A DNA stretch of 55,878 nucleotides, taken from Coriobacteriales bacterium (GTDB lineage: Bacteria; Actinomycetota; Coriobacteriia; Coriobacteriales; UBA8131). A program made the position numbers and the translations under genes. The stretch covers positions 1 through 55,878 of the forward strand of contig JAITRZ010000007.1 in NCBI GenBank assembly GCA_031288185.1. Reading direction: 5' to 3'. Positions 27,571-36,884 of this stretch are shown one piece after another. Numbering within the stretch: position 1 is the first letter of the stretch; each line of letters begins with the position of its first letter. The notes under the pieces are model-generated. The model searched no databases, was not told where the DNA came from, and saw only the letters and a list, made by a program, of their open reading frames with translations.

Positions 27571-29736
27571 ATGTCATCCAGAGCAAAGCGGGCCAGGCAG
27601 GCTCCTAAAAAACACCTTGTTCCCTTTACCCTGTTGTTCATAGCCTTTATTTTTGTACTGATTATGGGAATTGGCACTGCCAGCGCTTTTGCTCAAGTGG
27701 ATAAGTGGCTGGAAGATCTGCCCTCGGTTGAAGACTACAGCGCTTTTAACGTTCCCCAAAAAACCAAGGTCTATGCCAGTGATGGTATAACAAAACTAGC
27801 AGATTTCTACTTGCAGGACAGGGAGCCGGTAGAGGCCAGCCAGGTTTCTCCCTATGTATTTCAGGCGACCATTGCCGTGGAAGACGAGCGCTTCTGGCAG
27901 CATAGCGGTGTGGATCCCTACGGCATCGCCAGGGCGGCGGTCAACGATCTGATTGGCGGCAGCACCCAGGGGGCATCTACCATCACTCAGCAGTTTGTAC
28001 GTCAGACCGTACTGCAAAATGAGGCTAATGAGATAACGTTAGAGCGCAAAGTGCGCGAGGCCTTCCTGGCTTTGGAGATTGAGAAGCGTTATTCTAAGGC
28101 AGCGGTGCTGATGATGTACCTAAACACCATCAATTACGGTGATGGCTCTTGGGGCATCCAGTCTGCGGCGTTGCACTATTTTAACAAGAATGCCTCAGAC
28201 CTAAACCTGCCTGAGGCGGCTTTGTTGGCCGGCATTCCCCAACAGCCCACCTATAACTGCCCCGCCTATTATCCCGATAATGCTAAACAGCGTCGCAATC
28301 ACGTGTTGGAACGGATGCGAGTGAACGGCTACATCACACAGGAGCAGTGTGCTGTCGCTCAGGCCACGGAGCTGGAACTGTCAGTGCGCGAGAAGCCGGA
28401 TGACGGCATTTACTTGGCACCCTATTTCACTTCCTACGTACGTGAGGTGCTGGAAAATGAATACAGCTTTGACGTGGTTTTCAAAGGCGGTCTAACCGTC
28501 TATACAACTATCGATCTGGATATGCAGGCCGAGGCCGAAGCGGCCTGTGAGAGTAAGGAAGCGCGTCTGGAATCTGATGTCGAGGCATCGCTGACGGCCG
28601 TGGAACCGGGCACCGGCCACATCAAGGCGATGCGGGGTGGCAAAGATTATGAAACAGCGGAATGGTCCACAAGCACCGATATGAAGCGACAGGCGGGTTC
28701 AACCTTTAAGACCTTTGCGCTTCTGGCCTGTCTGGAACAGGGTTACGCCCCCACTACGCCGGTGTCGGGCGCTTCTCCAATAACCATAGATGGCTGGCTG
28801 GTTGAGAACTATGGTGGCGCCAGCTATGGCACTCTGACCATGGCCTCAGCAACTGCTATTTCTTCCAACACTGCTTTTGCGCGTATCGTGCGTACCATAG
28901 GCCCCGACGCGGTAGTGGAAATGGCCCGCCGTCTGGGCATCAAATCAACCCTGCTGTCCGTCCCCTCAATCGTGCTTGGTTCTTCCGGGGTCAATACGCT
29001 GGAGATGGCCTCGGCCTTTGCCACCATTGCGGCTGAGGGGCGCTACAATGCGCCCACACCCATTACTAAGATAGTTGATCAGGATGGTACTACCATCTAT
29101 GAGCATCGGCCTGAGAATGAGCAGGTATTGTCGCCAGAAGTTGCCTATGCGGGCATTCAGATTTTGGAAGGTGTGCTGAGAGGTGGTGGCACGGGAGCCC
29201 TGGCTAATCTGGGCTATCAGGAAGCGGCGGGCAAAACCGGCACTTCAGATGACTGGCATGATTCCTGGTTTTGCGGCTTTACCCCTCAGCTCTCAACGGC
29301 GGTTTGGATCGGCACCCGCGAGGAACGCTACATCGCGGACAATGTAGGTGGTTCCAACTGCTGCCCGGTGTGGAAGCAGTTTATGAATTATGCGCTGGAG
29401 TTTTACGAGTCGGCAGACTTTGACCAACAGGAAGCGCCGGAATACAAATCTGACCTATCCTTCAGGACAAGCGAGGAAAAGGCTGCGGCTGCTGCCGCAG
29501 AAGCCCAGGCTGCCAAGGCAGAAGAGGATCGTAAGGCTGCCGAGGAAGCGGCTGCCCAGGCACAGAAAGACGCTTCAGCCGCAGAGAAAGACAAGAACGA
29601 CGCTGCCAGCAGCGCGGGCAAGCAGCCGGAAACCGGTTCTGGGGGAGGTTCAGGGGGATCCGGCAATTCTGGTTCAAGTGGCACCGGCTCAAATACCACG
29701 GGAACCACGGGAGCTGCTACCGGCGCAAGTCCCTGA
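27571..29736 (+). CDS. Class A penicillin-binding protein
   Basis: A bifunctional peptidoglycan glycosyltransferase/transpeptidase. A basic cytoplasmic start is followed by one membrane helix (about 18-40). The GT51 domain has its catalytic E104 in E-D-E-R-F-W-Q-H-S-G and the T-I-T-Q-Q-F motif after it. The transpeptidase domain has S377-T-F-K380, the S-S-N motif, and K555-T-G-T558. All catalytic residues are present. The last ~100 residues are low complexity: an Ala/Glu/Lys run that may form a helix, then Gly/Ser/Thr, a common outer-wall tail. ATG 27571 is preceded by GGAGG. Confidence 0.93.
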   Translation: MSSRAKRARQAPKKHLVPFTLLFIAFIFVLIMGIGTASAFAQVDKWLEDLPSVEDYSAFNVPQKTKVYASDGITKLADFYLQDREPVEASQVSPYVFQATIAVEDERFWQHSGVDPYGIARAAVNDLIGGSTQGASTITQQFVRQTVLQNEANEITLERKVREAFLALEIEKRYSKAAVLMMYLNTINYGDGSWGIQSAALHYFNKNASDLNLPEAALLAGIPQQPTYNCPAYYPDNAKQRRNHVLERMRVNGYITQEQCAVAQATELELSVREKPDDGIYLAPYFTSYVREVLENEYSFDVVFKGGLTVYTTIDLDMQAEAEAACESKEARLESDVEASLTAVEPGTGHIKAMRGGKDYETAEWSTSTDMKRQAGSTFKTFALLACLEQGYAPTTPVSGASPITIDGWLVENYGGASYGTLTMASATAISSNTAFARIVRTIGPDAVVEMARRLGIKSTLLSVPSIVLGSSGVNTLEMASAFATIAAEGRYNAPTPITKIVDQDGTTIYEHRPENEQVLSPEVAYAGIQILEGVLRGGGTGALANLGYQEAAGKTGTSDDWHDSWFCGFTPQLSTAVWIGTREERYIADNVGGSNCCPVWKQFMNYALEFYESADFDQQEAPEYKSDLSFRTSEEKAAAAAAEAQAAKAEEDRKAAEEAAAQAQKDASAAEKDKNDAASSAGKQPETGSGGGSGGSGNSGSSGTGSNTTGTTGAATGASP

Positions 29737-29790
29737 ACGGGCATACGTGCCGGCAGTACGTGATCCCTATAGAGGTTCGCCGTCGCGCAA

Positions 29791-30948
29791 TCACTGGCTT
29801 GCAGGTTCCTGCCCACTGATTAACCGCCGGCGATAATCGTAGTCACTTTGCAGAATCGTTTGTAAGTTCCGCTGTGGCTGCCAGCCCAGAAGATGACGAG
29901 CGCGCTCGATATTTGCAATCAATTTAGCGGGATCTCCGCAACGACGCGGCGCATAGGCGTAGCGAAAGCTAAACATCGACAGCGCTTCCTCCACCACTTC
30001 ACGCACTGAAAAGCCGCGACCCGAACCAAGGTTACAGAGCAGCGGACGCTCGTTTTTGACGATGTATTCGCCAGCCATGACATGGGCCTGGGCCAGGTCG
30101 GTCACATGAACATAATCACGGATGCAGGTGCCATCGGGCGTGTTGTAATCTCTGCCAAATATCTCTAACTTCTCTCGCTGGCCCAAAGCAGCCTGCATTA
30201 TCAGTGGTACCAGGTGGGTCAACTGATCCTTGTTCAGGCCAATCTGAAGTGACGTGTCGGCGCCCGCGACGTTAAAATAGCGCAGGATAGCGTAGTTGAG
30301 CCCGTGGGCCTGAGCTGTCCAGGCTATCATGCGTTCGGCGGCCAGTTTGGTTTCACCATAAGGATTGATAGGTATAGTACGGTCGTCCTCGTGGCACTCT
30401 CCGCCTGTGGTGCTACCATACACGGCCGCCGTAGAGGAAAACACGATGTTGCGCACGCCACCGGCTACCAGGGCACTGAGCATGACGCGCAGTCCCTCCA
30501 CGTTGTTGTGATAGTAACGTAGTGGTTGTGTTACACTTTCTGGCACAATAAGTTTTGCGGCAAAGTGCATGGCCACATCAAAGGGCCGGCTGGCACTCTC
30601 CTGGGCAAGCACCTGTTCCAGTTGGTGCTCGTCCAGAATGTCGCCCAGGTAAAAGCCGGCCTGCTCTGGCACGGCGCTCTGGTGGCCACTGGAAAGGTTG
30701 TCATAGACAACTACCTGATGTCCGTTGCGGATCAGCTCATACACGGTATGTGAACCAATATAGCCGGCTCCGCCCACAACCAACACCTTCAGGTTCAGGC
30801 CGCTGTCTGATGCGCGGTTCATATGAGAAAGACTATTTGTTTTGGCACTGGTGAGGCGGCTTGGGTGGGTAGAGGTGCCAGCCTCGCTCTTTAGGTGTGC
30901 TCGCGTCTTAGGAATCTGTGCCGGGGTGTCTTGAGCCTCAAGCTGCAT
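29791..30948 (-). CDS. galE: UDP-glucose 4-epimerase
   Basis: GalE interconverts UDP-glucose and UDP-galactose on bound NAD+. The Rossmann motif G-G-A-G-Y-I-G is at 59-65. The S-S-T-A-A-V-Y-G strand and the catalytic Y-G-E-T-K (YxxxK) follow at family spacing. The ATG at 30948 has AAGGAG six bases upstream, which supports a 50-residue polar extension (Thr/Ser/Lys-rich) before the domain. The in-frame Met at residue 43 has no ribosome site. The gene is convergent with the PBP gene and divergent from tyrS. Confidence 0.92.
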   Translation of the reverse strand: MQLEAQDTPAQIPKTRAHLKSEAGTSTHPSRLTSAKTNSLSHMNRASDSGLNLKVLVVGGAGYIGSHTVYELIRNGHQVVVYDNLSSGHQSAVPEQAGFYLGDILDEHQLEQVLAQESASRPFDVAMHFAAKLIVPESVTQPLRYYHNNVEGLRVMLSALVAGGVRNIVFSSTAAVYGSTTGGECHEDDRTIPINPYGETKLAAERMIAWTAQAHGLNYAILRYFNVAGADTSLQIGLNKDQLTHLVPLIMQAALGQREKLEIFGRDYNTPDGTCIRDYVHVTDLAQAHVMAGEYIVKNERPLLCNLGSGRGFSVREVVEEALSMFSFRYAYAPRRCGDPAKLIANIERARHLLGWQPQRNLQTILQSDYDYRRRLISGQEPASQ

Positions 30949-31250
30949 GACTCTCCTTCGTCTTGTTTTTCGAACTTGGGCTTATTGAGGCCCTTGGCCA
31001 GAGATGCCGGTAACCATAGTGAGGGTGGCCGGCCATAGTGAGCGAGGGTGGCCGGCTTGGGCTCATGTGAGCCTCCTGCATCGGGGACAGGAGTGCCGCT
31101 TGGCAGGAGTGCCGCTCAGCACATCCGCCGCCGCCTATAGTCCCTGTCAACCAGGGCCATCGTAATCATACCCTATAATGGCTCGGTAGCCTGGCTCACG
31201 CGGCACAGTTGTCTGTTTGCCACCTTGGCATGTTGCCCTAAGGAGGTTTC
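30949..31250. other. galE-tyrS divergent spacer with short direct repeats
   Basis: No gene is seen. GAGGGTGGCCGGC occurs at 31021-31033 and 31044-31056, AGGAGTGCCGCT at 31089-31100 and 31105-31116, and an inverted repeat GGCTCA/TGAGCC at 31060-31073. A consensus -10 for tyrS lies at 31174. The first repeat looks superficially like a T-box core, but the conserved sequence does not match. Confidence 0.6.
31174..31179 (+). promoter_or_regulatory. Candidate tyrS -10 box
   Basis: A perfect TATAAT lies 72 bases before the tyrS start. The -35 region is poor. Confidence 0.4.
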
Positions 31251-32474
31251 TTGCTCACCGTTATAGAACAGCTCAGTGTCATCCAAAGTGGCGGCGCCGA
31301 GATAGTGCCGCTGGCCGCTTTGTCTGAGAAGCTGGCTGCTGGGCGGCCCCTTACGGTTAAGCTGGGGGTTGATCCAACGGCCCCTGACCTGCATCTGGGA
31401 CACGCCGTACCTCTGCGCAAACTGCGCCAACTGCAGGAGCTTGGTCACCGTGTAGTCCTGATCATCGGCGATGCCACAGCACTTGTTGGTGATCCTTCGG
31501 GCCGTAACAGCACGCGGCCGCCGCTTAGCCCTAAGCAGATTGCCACAAACGCTCAGACCTATGTATCCCAGGCATTTAAGATTCTGGACGCAAACCATAC
31601 CCAGCTTTGCTATAACAGCGAATGGCTTAGTCCGCTTAACCTTGAACAGATTCTTAGGTTGACAGGACAGTTTACCGTAGCGCGCGTTTTAGAGCGCGAG
31701 GACTTTCATCAGCGCTACAAGAGCGGTCAGGCAATCTCATTGCATGAATTTCTGTATCCGGTGATGCAAGCCTACGACAGCGTTATGATTAAGGCTGATA
31801 TTGAAATTGGCGGTACTGATCAGCTGTTTAACCTGCTGGCCGGCCGGGAATTGATGGAAAAACTTGAGTTGGAGCCCCAGGTCTGTTTGACGCTGCCATT
31901 GTTAGTAGGTACTGACGGTACGCTTAAAATGTCTAAATCATACGGCAATTATATCGGTATTGATGAGCCTCCCCAGGAGATGTTTGGCAAGCTGATGAGC
32001 ATTTCGGATGAACTGATGCCCAGCTACTTTAACCTAGCCTCCGGCTTCTCGGCAGCCGAGTCCGCAGATTTTATCGCTCGGCTGCATGCTGGCACCCTGC
32101 ATCCCAATGCCGCCAAACGGCTCCTTGCCAAAGACATCGTTGCTACGTATTGGGGTACGTCTGCCGCCGCTGATGCCGAGGCCGCGTTTGACAGGGTCTT
32201 TAAGCTCCACGAGCTGCCCGCAGACATCCCTGAGCACCAGCTGGATTGGCAGGCCGAAGGACAGGCTGAGGGTGACGGCATCTTTTATGTGCCCCAGCTT
32301 CTAGCGCGGCTCAACTTTGCGGCTTCCAGCAGTGAAGCCCGTCGTCTGGTGGATAATGGCGGCGTACGTATCAACGGTCGGCCGCTTGCCAGGGGTGAAT
32401 ACAGGGTCACAGAAACGGATCTGCGTGATGCCGTACTTTCAGTGGGTAAAAGAAAATTTGTCCGATTGAGATGA
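31251..32474 (+). CDS. tyrS: Tyrosyl-tRNA synthetase
   Basis: A class Ic synthetase of 407 residues. The HIGH-type motif H-L-G-H is near residues 47-50 and K-M-S-K-S near 226-230. A C-terminal S4 RNA-binding domain follows (about 343-407). The start is TTG 31251. AAGGAGG lies four bases upstream and no ATG or GTG is placed to replace it, so this looks like a genuine TTG start. Confidence 0.95.
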   Translation: MLTVIEQLSVIQSGGAEIVPLAALSEKLAAGRPLTVKLGVDPTAPDLHLGHAVPLRKLRQLQELGHRVVLIIGDATALVGDPSGRNSTRPPLSPKQIATNAQTYVSQAFKILDANHTQLCYNSEWLSPLNLEQILRLTGQFTVARVLEREDFHQRYKSGQAISLHEFLYPVMQAYDSVMIKADIEIGGTDQLFNLLAGRELMEKLELEPQVCLTLPLLVGTDGTLKMSKSYGNYIGIDEPPQEMFGKLMSISDELMPSYFNLASGFSAAESADFIARLHAGTLHPNAAKRLLAKDIVATYWGTSAAADAEAAFDRVFKLHELPADIPEHQLDWQAEGQAEGDGIFYVPQLLARLNFAASSSEARRLVDNGGVRINGRPLARGEYRVTETDLRDAVLSVGKRKFVRLR

Positions 32475-32509
32475 GGGCGTTGGATCAAGAGCGGATCGTC
32501 TCAACGGTG

Positions 32510-32660
32510 ATCGTTTCCAAGAGTAGGTGTCTCCAAGAGCAGGCGTTTCCAAGAGCAAATCTTCTCAAAGGCAGATGTCCATTGAGGACGCGTCTTTCCA
32601 AGAGCGGATGTTTATGCAAGCGACCATCTCCAAGAGTAGGCATCTCCAAGAACGTTCATC
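32510..32660 (+). repeat. Degenerate CCAAGAG tandem repeats after tyrS
   Basis: The motif T-(T/C)-T/C-C-C-A-A-G-A-G recurs at least six times with spacing near 18 bases or multiples of it, interrupted by divergent units. The tyrS-amidohydrolase gap (32475-32733) holds nothing else I can support; an open frame through it has no ribosome site. Confidence 0.65.
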
Positions 32661-32733
32661 GCTCCCAGCAACCATTTGAATGTGTGGGACGACATGAAAT
32701 CTGTAAGGAAATAACGAGGTCTGCGAGGTTACC

Positions 32734-34317
32734 ATGAAGGCGCTTTTCTATGATATTGATTATCTTGATAGCGATTTTACCATTCAACACGGCTATGTTC
32801 TCACAGACGGGGCCATTATCACGTATGTTGGCCCCGATGACCCGCGAGAATTTGCTGGCGGCCCACAAGGAAATGGTTCGCGAGGGTCTGGCGCTGATAC
32901 CCCACAGGGACGTTCTGATGGCCCGCACGAGCTTGCCAGCGTGGAGGCTTCAGGAGTATCATCGCCCCCGATGAGTCCGCAGGGACGTTCTGATGGCTCG
33001 CACGAGGTTGCCTCCGGAAAAGTCGATCCGCAAGGGGTTGCTCCAGGAGAAGTTTACTCGCGAAAGTTGGGCGCTGCCGGCTTGTGTGGAACCAACGCTG
33101 CCCAGTCTGACACCGCTTTATGCGATTCTTTAACTGATCTCTCGCTGTTTTCCGGCCGCGGATGCCTGTTGATCCCCGGATTGTATAACCAGCACACGCA
33201 CATTCCCATGACGCTGCTGCGCGGTTATGCCGAGGGCCTGCCCCTGGATGCCTGGCTGAACACCCGTGTCTTTCCGTTTGAGGCTCAGATAACGCCCGAA
33301 GCCGCTTTGCCGGCCTCCGAGCTGGCGATTGCAGAGATGCTGCGTTTTGGTGTTGTATCCTTTGCCGATATGTATAACTTTAGCGAGCAGCGTATCAGGG
33401 CGGTTGCCACCAGTGGTATCAAGGCCAACATCAGTTATGGGCCAGTGGCCTTTGACCCCGATACCCGCTATGAAGATCTGCCCGCGTGCGCGGAGGTCAC
33501 TCGGTTGATAAGCGATTATCACGAAAGCCTGGATGGGCGGTTGCGCATTGACATCTTTGTGCATTCTGAATATCTTTCAAATCAGCATATCGTCCAGGCA
33601 GTGGGCGAGCAGGCATTTCAGGCTGGCGTTGGTACGCACATCCATCTCAGCGAAACTGAGCGTGAACATCAGGAAGGTAAACAGCGTCGTGGGGGCCTGA
33701 CTCCGTGCGCCTACTTTGATTCACTGGGATTTTTTCGAGCTCCCTGTACTGCTGCCCATTGCGTGTGGACTGAACCCGATGACTGGCAGATAATGGCCAG
33801 TCGCGGCGTTAGCGCGGTGTTGGTGCCGGCTTCTAACGCCAAGCTAGGTTCTGGCTTTGCGCCAGTCACCGAGATGCTCACGGCTGGCGTCAACGTGACG
33901 CTGGGTACTGATGGAGTGGCCTCAAACAACAACCACAACCTGTTTAAGGAGATATACCTCACAGCCCTTCTGGCAAAGGGCCTTAACAAAAATCCCCTGC
34001 TGGTCAGCCCAACTGAGGTGCTCTCTGCGGCTACCATCGGCGGTGCCCGGGCCCAGGGACGCAGGGATGCTGGCCGGATTGAGGTTGGAGCGCGTGCTGA
34101 CCTGGTGGTGCTGGACGTTGACCAACCTTGGATGCAACCGGCATACGACCAACGGTATAACCTGGTCTATTCTGCCCAGGGTAGCGATGTCATCCTAACA
34201 ATGGTCGACGGCGAAGTGCTGTATTCCAACGGCGAGTGGACAACCATTGATGTTAGTCGCGCCGCCTACCAAACCAGGCAGGCAACCGGCAAGATACTGG
34301 CGGCGCTGGACAGCTGA
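32734..34317 (+). CDS. Amidohydrolase, SAH/MTA deaminase-like
   Basis: A metal-dependent hydrolase of the SsnA/MtaD group, which deaminates adenosine-type or related aminated rings. The metal site is complete: H154 and H156 in Q-H-T-H, H302/H304 in H-I-H-L-S-E with E307, the later A-A-H-C, and D393 in G-T-D-G. The exact substrate is not determined by these residues. An Gly/Ser/His-rich insertion of about 95 residues (roughly 36-130) splits the N-terminal beta-sandwich. It contains a 25-residue (75-base) duplication around P-Q-G-R-S-D-G. ATG 32734 has GAGG upstream. Confidence 0.85.
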   Translation: MKALFYDIDYLDSDFTIQHGYVLTDGAIITYVGPDDPREFAGGPQGNGSRGSGADTPQGRSDGPHELASVEASGVSSPPMSPQGRSDGSHEVASGKVDPQGVAPGEVYSRKLGAAGLCGTNAAQSDTALCDSLTDLSLFSGRGCLLIPGLYNQHTHIPMTLLRGYAEGLPLDAWLNTRVFPFEAQITPEAALPASELAIAEMLRFGVVSFADMYNFSEQRIRAVATSGIKANISYGPVAFDPDTRYEDLPACAEVTRLISDYHESLDGRLRIDIFVHSEYLSNQHIVQAVGEQAFQAGVGTHIHLSETEREHQEGKQRRGGLTPCAYFDSLGFFRAPCTAAHCVWTEPDDWQIMASRGVSAVLVPASNAKLGSGFAPVTEMLTAGVNVTLGTDGVASNNNHNLFKEIYLTALLAKGLNKNPLLVSPTEVLSAATIGGARAQGRRDAGRIEVGARADLVVLDVDQPWMQPAYDQRYNLVYSAQGSDVILTMVDGEVLYSNGEWTTIDVSRAAYQTRQATGKILAALDS

Positions 34318-34481
34318 GCCCATAAACGCTTTGCTACTATCTGGGGCGCAACGGCGCTTCGCCTGCCTGTTCCGTTTTGCCAAAACTGTTGTATCCGGAT
34401 GTTTTCGGTTGCTGGTTTCTGGCGCCAGACGGCGCTCAGGTGTCGCGCTGACCTTACCTGGCTTCAAGAGAGGAGCTTTGG

Positions 34482-35057
34482 ATGGCTGAGCTCACAGAGA
34501 TCCGCTGGCACGCCCGCGCCGGCCAGGGCGCGGTCACGGCGTCCAAGCTGTTGGCTGAAACTGCTTTATTAAAAGGCAATTATATCCAGTCGATGCCTGA
34601 ATATGGCCCTGAGCGCACCGGAGCTCCGCTGCGCGCCTACTCGCGCATTAGTTCTGAACCTATTGAGGTGCATAACAATATCATCAATCCGGACATTGTT
34701 GTGGTTTTGGATGAGACCCTGCTTAGCATTGTTGATGTACTAGAGGGTATCAGTTCCCAGGGCATCCTGGTTATCAACAGCGCCGATAGTCCCGATACGG
34801 TGCGAGCCACCATTGGGGCCGCGCCGGGGATAAAGGTGGCAGCGGTTGATGCTTCAGGCATTGCCTTGGACACTATCAAACGCGACATTCCCAATACCCC
34901 CGTTGTTGGCGCCCTTGCGTACATCTCAGATATTGTCAGCGTTGACGACCTGAAGCAGAATCTCATTAACACCTTTGGCAAAAAATTTTCCCAGCAGTTG
35001 ATTGATGCCAATCTGGAGTCTGTGGACAGGGCGGTTAAGGAGGTACAGGTAGCGTGA
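34482..35057 (+). CDS. porC: Pyruvate:ferredoxin oxidoreductase, gamma subunit
   Basis: The gamma subunit of the four-chain 2-oxoacid:ferredoxin oxidoreductase, which makes acetyl-CoA and reduced ferredoxin from pyruvate. Residues 7-20 (I-R-W-H-A-R-A-G-Q-G-A-V-T-A) and the Y-G-P-E-R-T-G-A-P motif near 41-49 are diagnostic. Length (191 residues) is normal. ATG 34482 has GAGGAG seven bases upstream. The stop overlaps porD by four bases. Confidence 0.93.
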   Translation: MAELTEIRWHARAGQGAVTASKLLAETALLKGNYIQSMPEYGPERTGAPLRAYSRISSEPIEVHNNIINPDIVVVLDETLLSIVDVLEGISSQGILVINSADSPDTVRATIGAAPGIKVAAVDASGIALDTIKRDIPNTPVVGALAYISDIVSVDDLKQNLINTFGKKFSQQLIDANLESVDRAVKEVQVA

Positions 35058-35701
35058 GTAAGGATACCCAGCTGGACACCTCATTCATGAAAAAGGATAC
35101 GATGGCCACAGACAACCCGGACAGCGCTCAGGCTACTGTAGCTTCTGAGGCGGTCTCAGCGGTCGCAGGCGGCGAGGGCGATTTTCAGGCCGCAGCGGCC
35201 AGCGCCAACACGCGGGCCGCGCATGACGCAAGCGCTTGGGATATAAGCAATTTTGATCATTGGAAAGCGAAGGACTTTCCCTTGGGGGCGGTGGTACTCC
35301 AGGCCGGAAATTCCGTGCTCTATAAAACGGGCGGCTGGCGCAGTAACCGCCCAGTGTGGAATGCGGACAATTGCACAAATTGTATGCTCTGTTGGGTGCA
35401 CTGTCCCGACTCTTCGATACTGGTTAGTGAACAGAAGATGGTCGGTATCGACTATGACCACTGCAAAGGCTGTGGTATTTGCGTATTAGAATGTCGATTT
35501 GAGGCTCTGCGGCTGCTGTCTGAGGCGGAAGCTGAGTCTCAGCCCGCGAAGGGGGAGCGGGCCGTTGCTGAGCACCAAAGAGCGACCACAGGGCAGACTG
35601 CGGCCAAATCCCAGGATGTGTCGGCATCTCAGACAGCATCTGTGAGTCAGGCCGCATCGACGCGTCAGGCCGCGTCATCCTCAGATGAAGGAGGCCGTTG
35701 A
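35054..35701 (+). CDS. porD: Pyruvate:ferredoxin oxidoreductase, delta (ferredoxin) subunit
   Basis: The electron-transfer subunit with two [4Fe-4S] sites, C-T-N-C-M-L-C-W-V-H-C-P and C-K-G-C-G-I-C-V-L-E-C, at about 110-150. The functional core is roughly 100 residues. Here it is flanked by ~60 Ala/Ser/Asp-rich residues before and ~55 Gln/Ala/Ser-rich residues after, giving 215 in all. GTG 35054 overlaps the porC stop (GTGA) and has AAGGAGG 10 bases upstream. The added flanks are probably disordered. Confidence 0.9.
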   Translation: MSKDTQLDTSFMKKDTMATDNPDSAQATVASEAVSAVAGGEGDFQAAAASANTRAAHDASAWDISNFDHWKAKDFPLGAVVLQAGNSVLYKTGGWRSNRPVWNADNCTNCMLCWVHCPDSSILVSEQKMVGIDYDHCKGCGICVLECRFEALRLLSEAEAESQPAKGERAVAEHQRATTGQTAAKSQDVSASQTASVSQAASTRQAASSSDEGGR

Positions 35702-36882
35702 TGGCTGAAGTAACGGTACTTGCCGCCACGGGCAATCAGATGGTAGCCGAGGCCTTTAGGCAGGCCGCGCCCGATGTGGTTTCTGCTTATCCCATTACTC
35801 CCCAAACGGCCATTGTCGAAAACTACGCCAAGTATGTGGCTGATGGCCGCGTACATACTGAATTTGTGCCGGTTGAAAGCGAGCATTCCGCCCTCAGTTC
35901 CTGTATTGGCGCCTCTGCCGCCGGCGCGCGCGTGGCCACCGCCACTTCCTCCCAGGGCCTAGCATTGATGTACGAAGAACTACACATCGCTTCTGGGATG
36001 CGTCTGCCCATTGTGATGGCCAATGCCAATCGGGCGATTTCCGCCCCCATCAACATCCACGGCGACCACTCCGATGTCATGGGCGCCCGCGATAGCGGCT
36101 GGATCATCCTATTTGCTGAAACCGCCCAAGAAGCCTATGACAATTCACTGATAGCCTTTCGCGTTGCTGAGCATCCCCAGGTGCAGTTACCTGTGTTGAC
36201 GACCTTAGACGGTTTCATCACCACTCATGCGATGGAGCGCTGCGAGCTTCTGGACGACACGACGGTGGCTGACTACGTGGGCCAGCGACAGCCCTGTCAT
36301 CCACTGCTTAACGGTCCGGCAGTGGGTCATGGCATGTTCGCTTCGCTGGGCGGCACGTACTTTGAGGTTAAGAAGGCTCAGCGTCAGGCCATAGACGGCG
36401 CCGCAGGCCCCATCGCGGCTGTGGGCAAACGGTGGGCTGAGGTCTGCGGTCGCTCCTTTGAGTCAATCGACGCCTTCATGTGTGAGGATGCCGATTATGT
36501 TATGGTTGTGCTTGGTTCAGCGGCCGGCAATGCCAGGGTTGTAGCTCGTGAACTGAGGGCCCAGGGCATCAAAGCCGGTGTGGCCCGTGTGCGACTGTAT
36601 CGTCCCTTTCCGGCCGAACAACTGGTCGAGACGCTTAAAAATGCTAAGGCAATAGCAATTTTAGATCGCAGCGATTCCTTTGGCGCGCAGTACGGGCCGG
36701 TTGGTTTGGATACGCGCACGGCACTCTATCAGTGTAAGCGTCATATCCCCACCCATAACTATATCTACGGACTGGGCGGTGCCGATGTTACCCTACAGGC
36801 TCTGCACCAGGTATTTACTGAACTGCGCGCGTTAGCACAGGGCAACCTTGATCAGGGCCTCAGTTATCTGGGAACGAGGTAA
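35701..36882 (+). CDS. porA: Pyruvate:ferredoxin oxidoreductase, alpha subunit
   Basis: The alpha chain carries the pyrimidine-binding domain. The Y-P-I-T-P-Q motif near residue 29 and the E-x-E-H-S-A-L-S segment near 60 are typical, as is the transketolase-C-like domain near the end with A-I-L-D-R-S-D-S-F-G. Length 393. ATG 35701 overlaps the porD stop by one base and has GGAGG upstream. A TTG one codon earlier is not needed. Confidence 0.93.
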   Translation: MAEVTVLAATGNQMVAEAFRQAAPDVVSAYPITPQTAIVENYAKYVADGRVHTEFVPVESEHSALSSCIGASAAGARVATATSSQGLALMYEELHIASGMRLPIVMANANRAISAPINIHGDHSDVMGARDSGWIILFAETAQEAYDNSLIAFRVAEHPQVQLPVLTTLDGFITTHAMERCELLDDTTVADYVGQRQPCHPLLNGPAVGHGMFASLGGTYFEVKKAQRQAIDGAAGPIAAVGKRWAEVCGRSFESIDAFMCEDADYVMVVLGSAAGNARVVARELRAQGIKAGVARVRLYRPFPAEQLVETLKNAKAIAILDRSDSFGAQYGPVGLDTRTALYQCKRHIPTHNYIYGLGGADVTLQALHQVFTELRALAQGNLDQGLSYLGTR

Positions 36883-36884
36883 AC

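Noticed and set aside
30949-31250. T-box riboswitch upstream of tyrS
   Set aside because: A GAGGGTGGCC segment recalls the T-box core, but the conserved AGGGTGGNACCGCG is not matched, no specifier loop with a Tyr codon is evident, and no terminator follows. The segment is part of a direct repeat.
32471-32737. 88-residue ORF between tyrS and the amidohydrolase
   Set aside because: It lies entirely in degenerate repeats, lacks a ribosome site and resembles no family.
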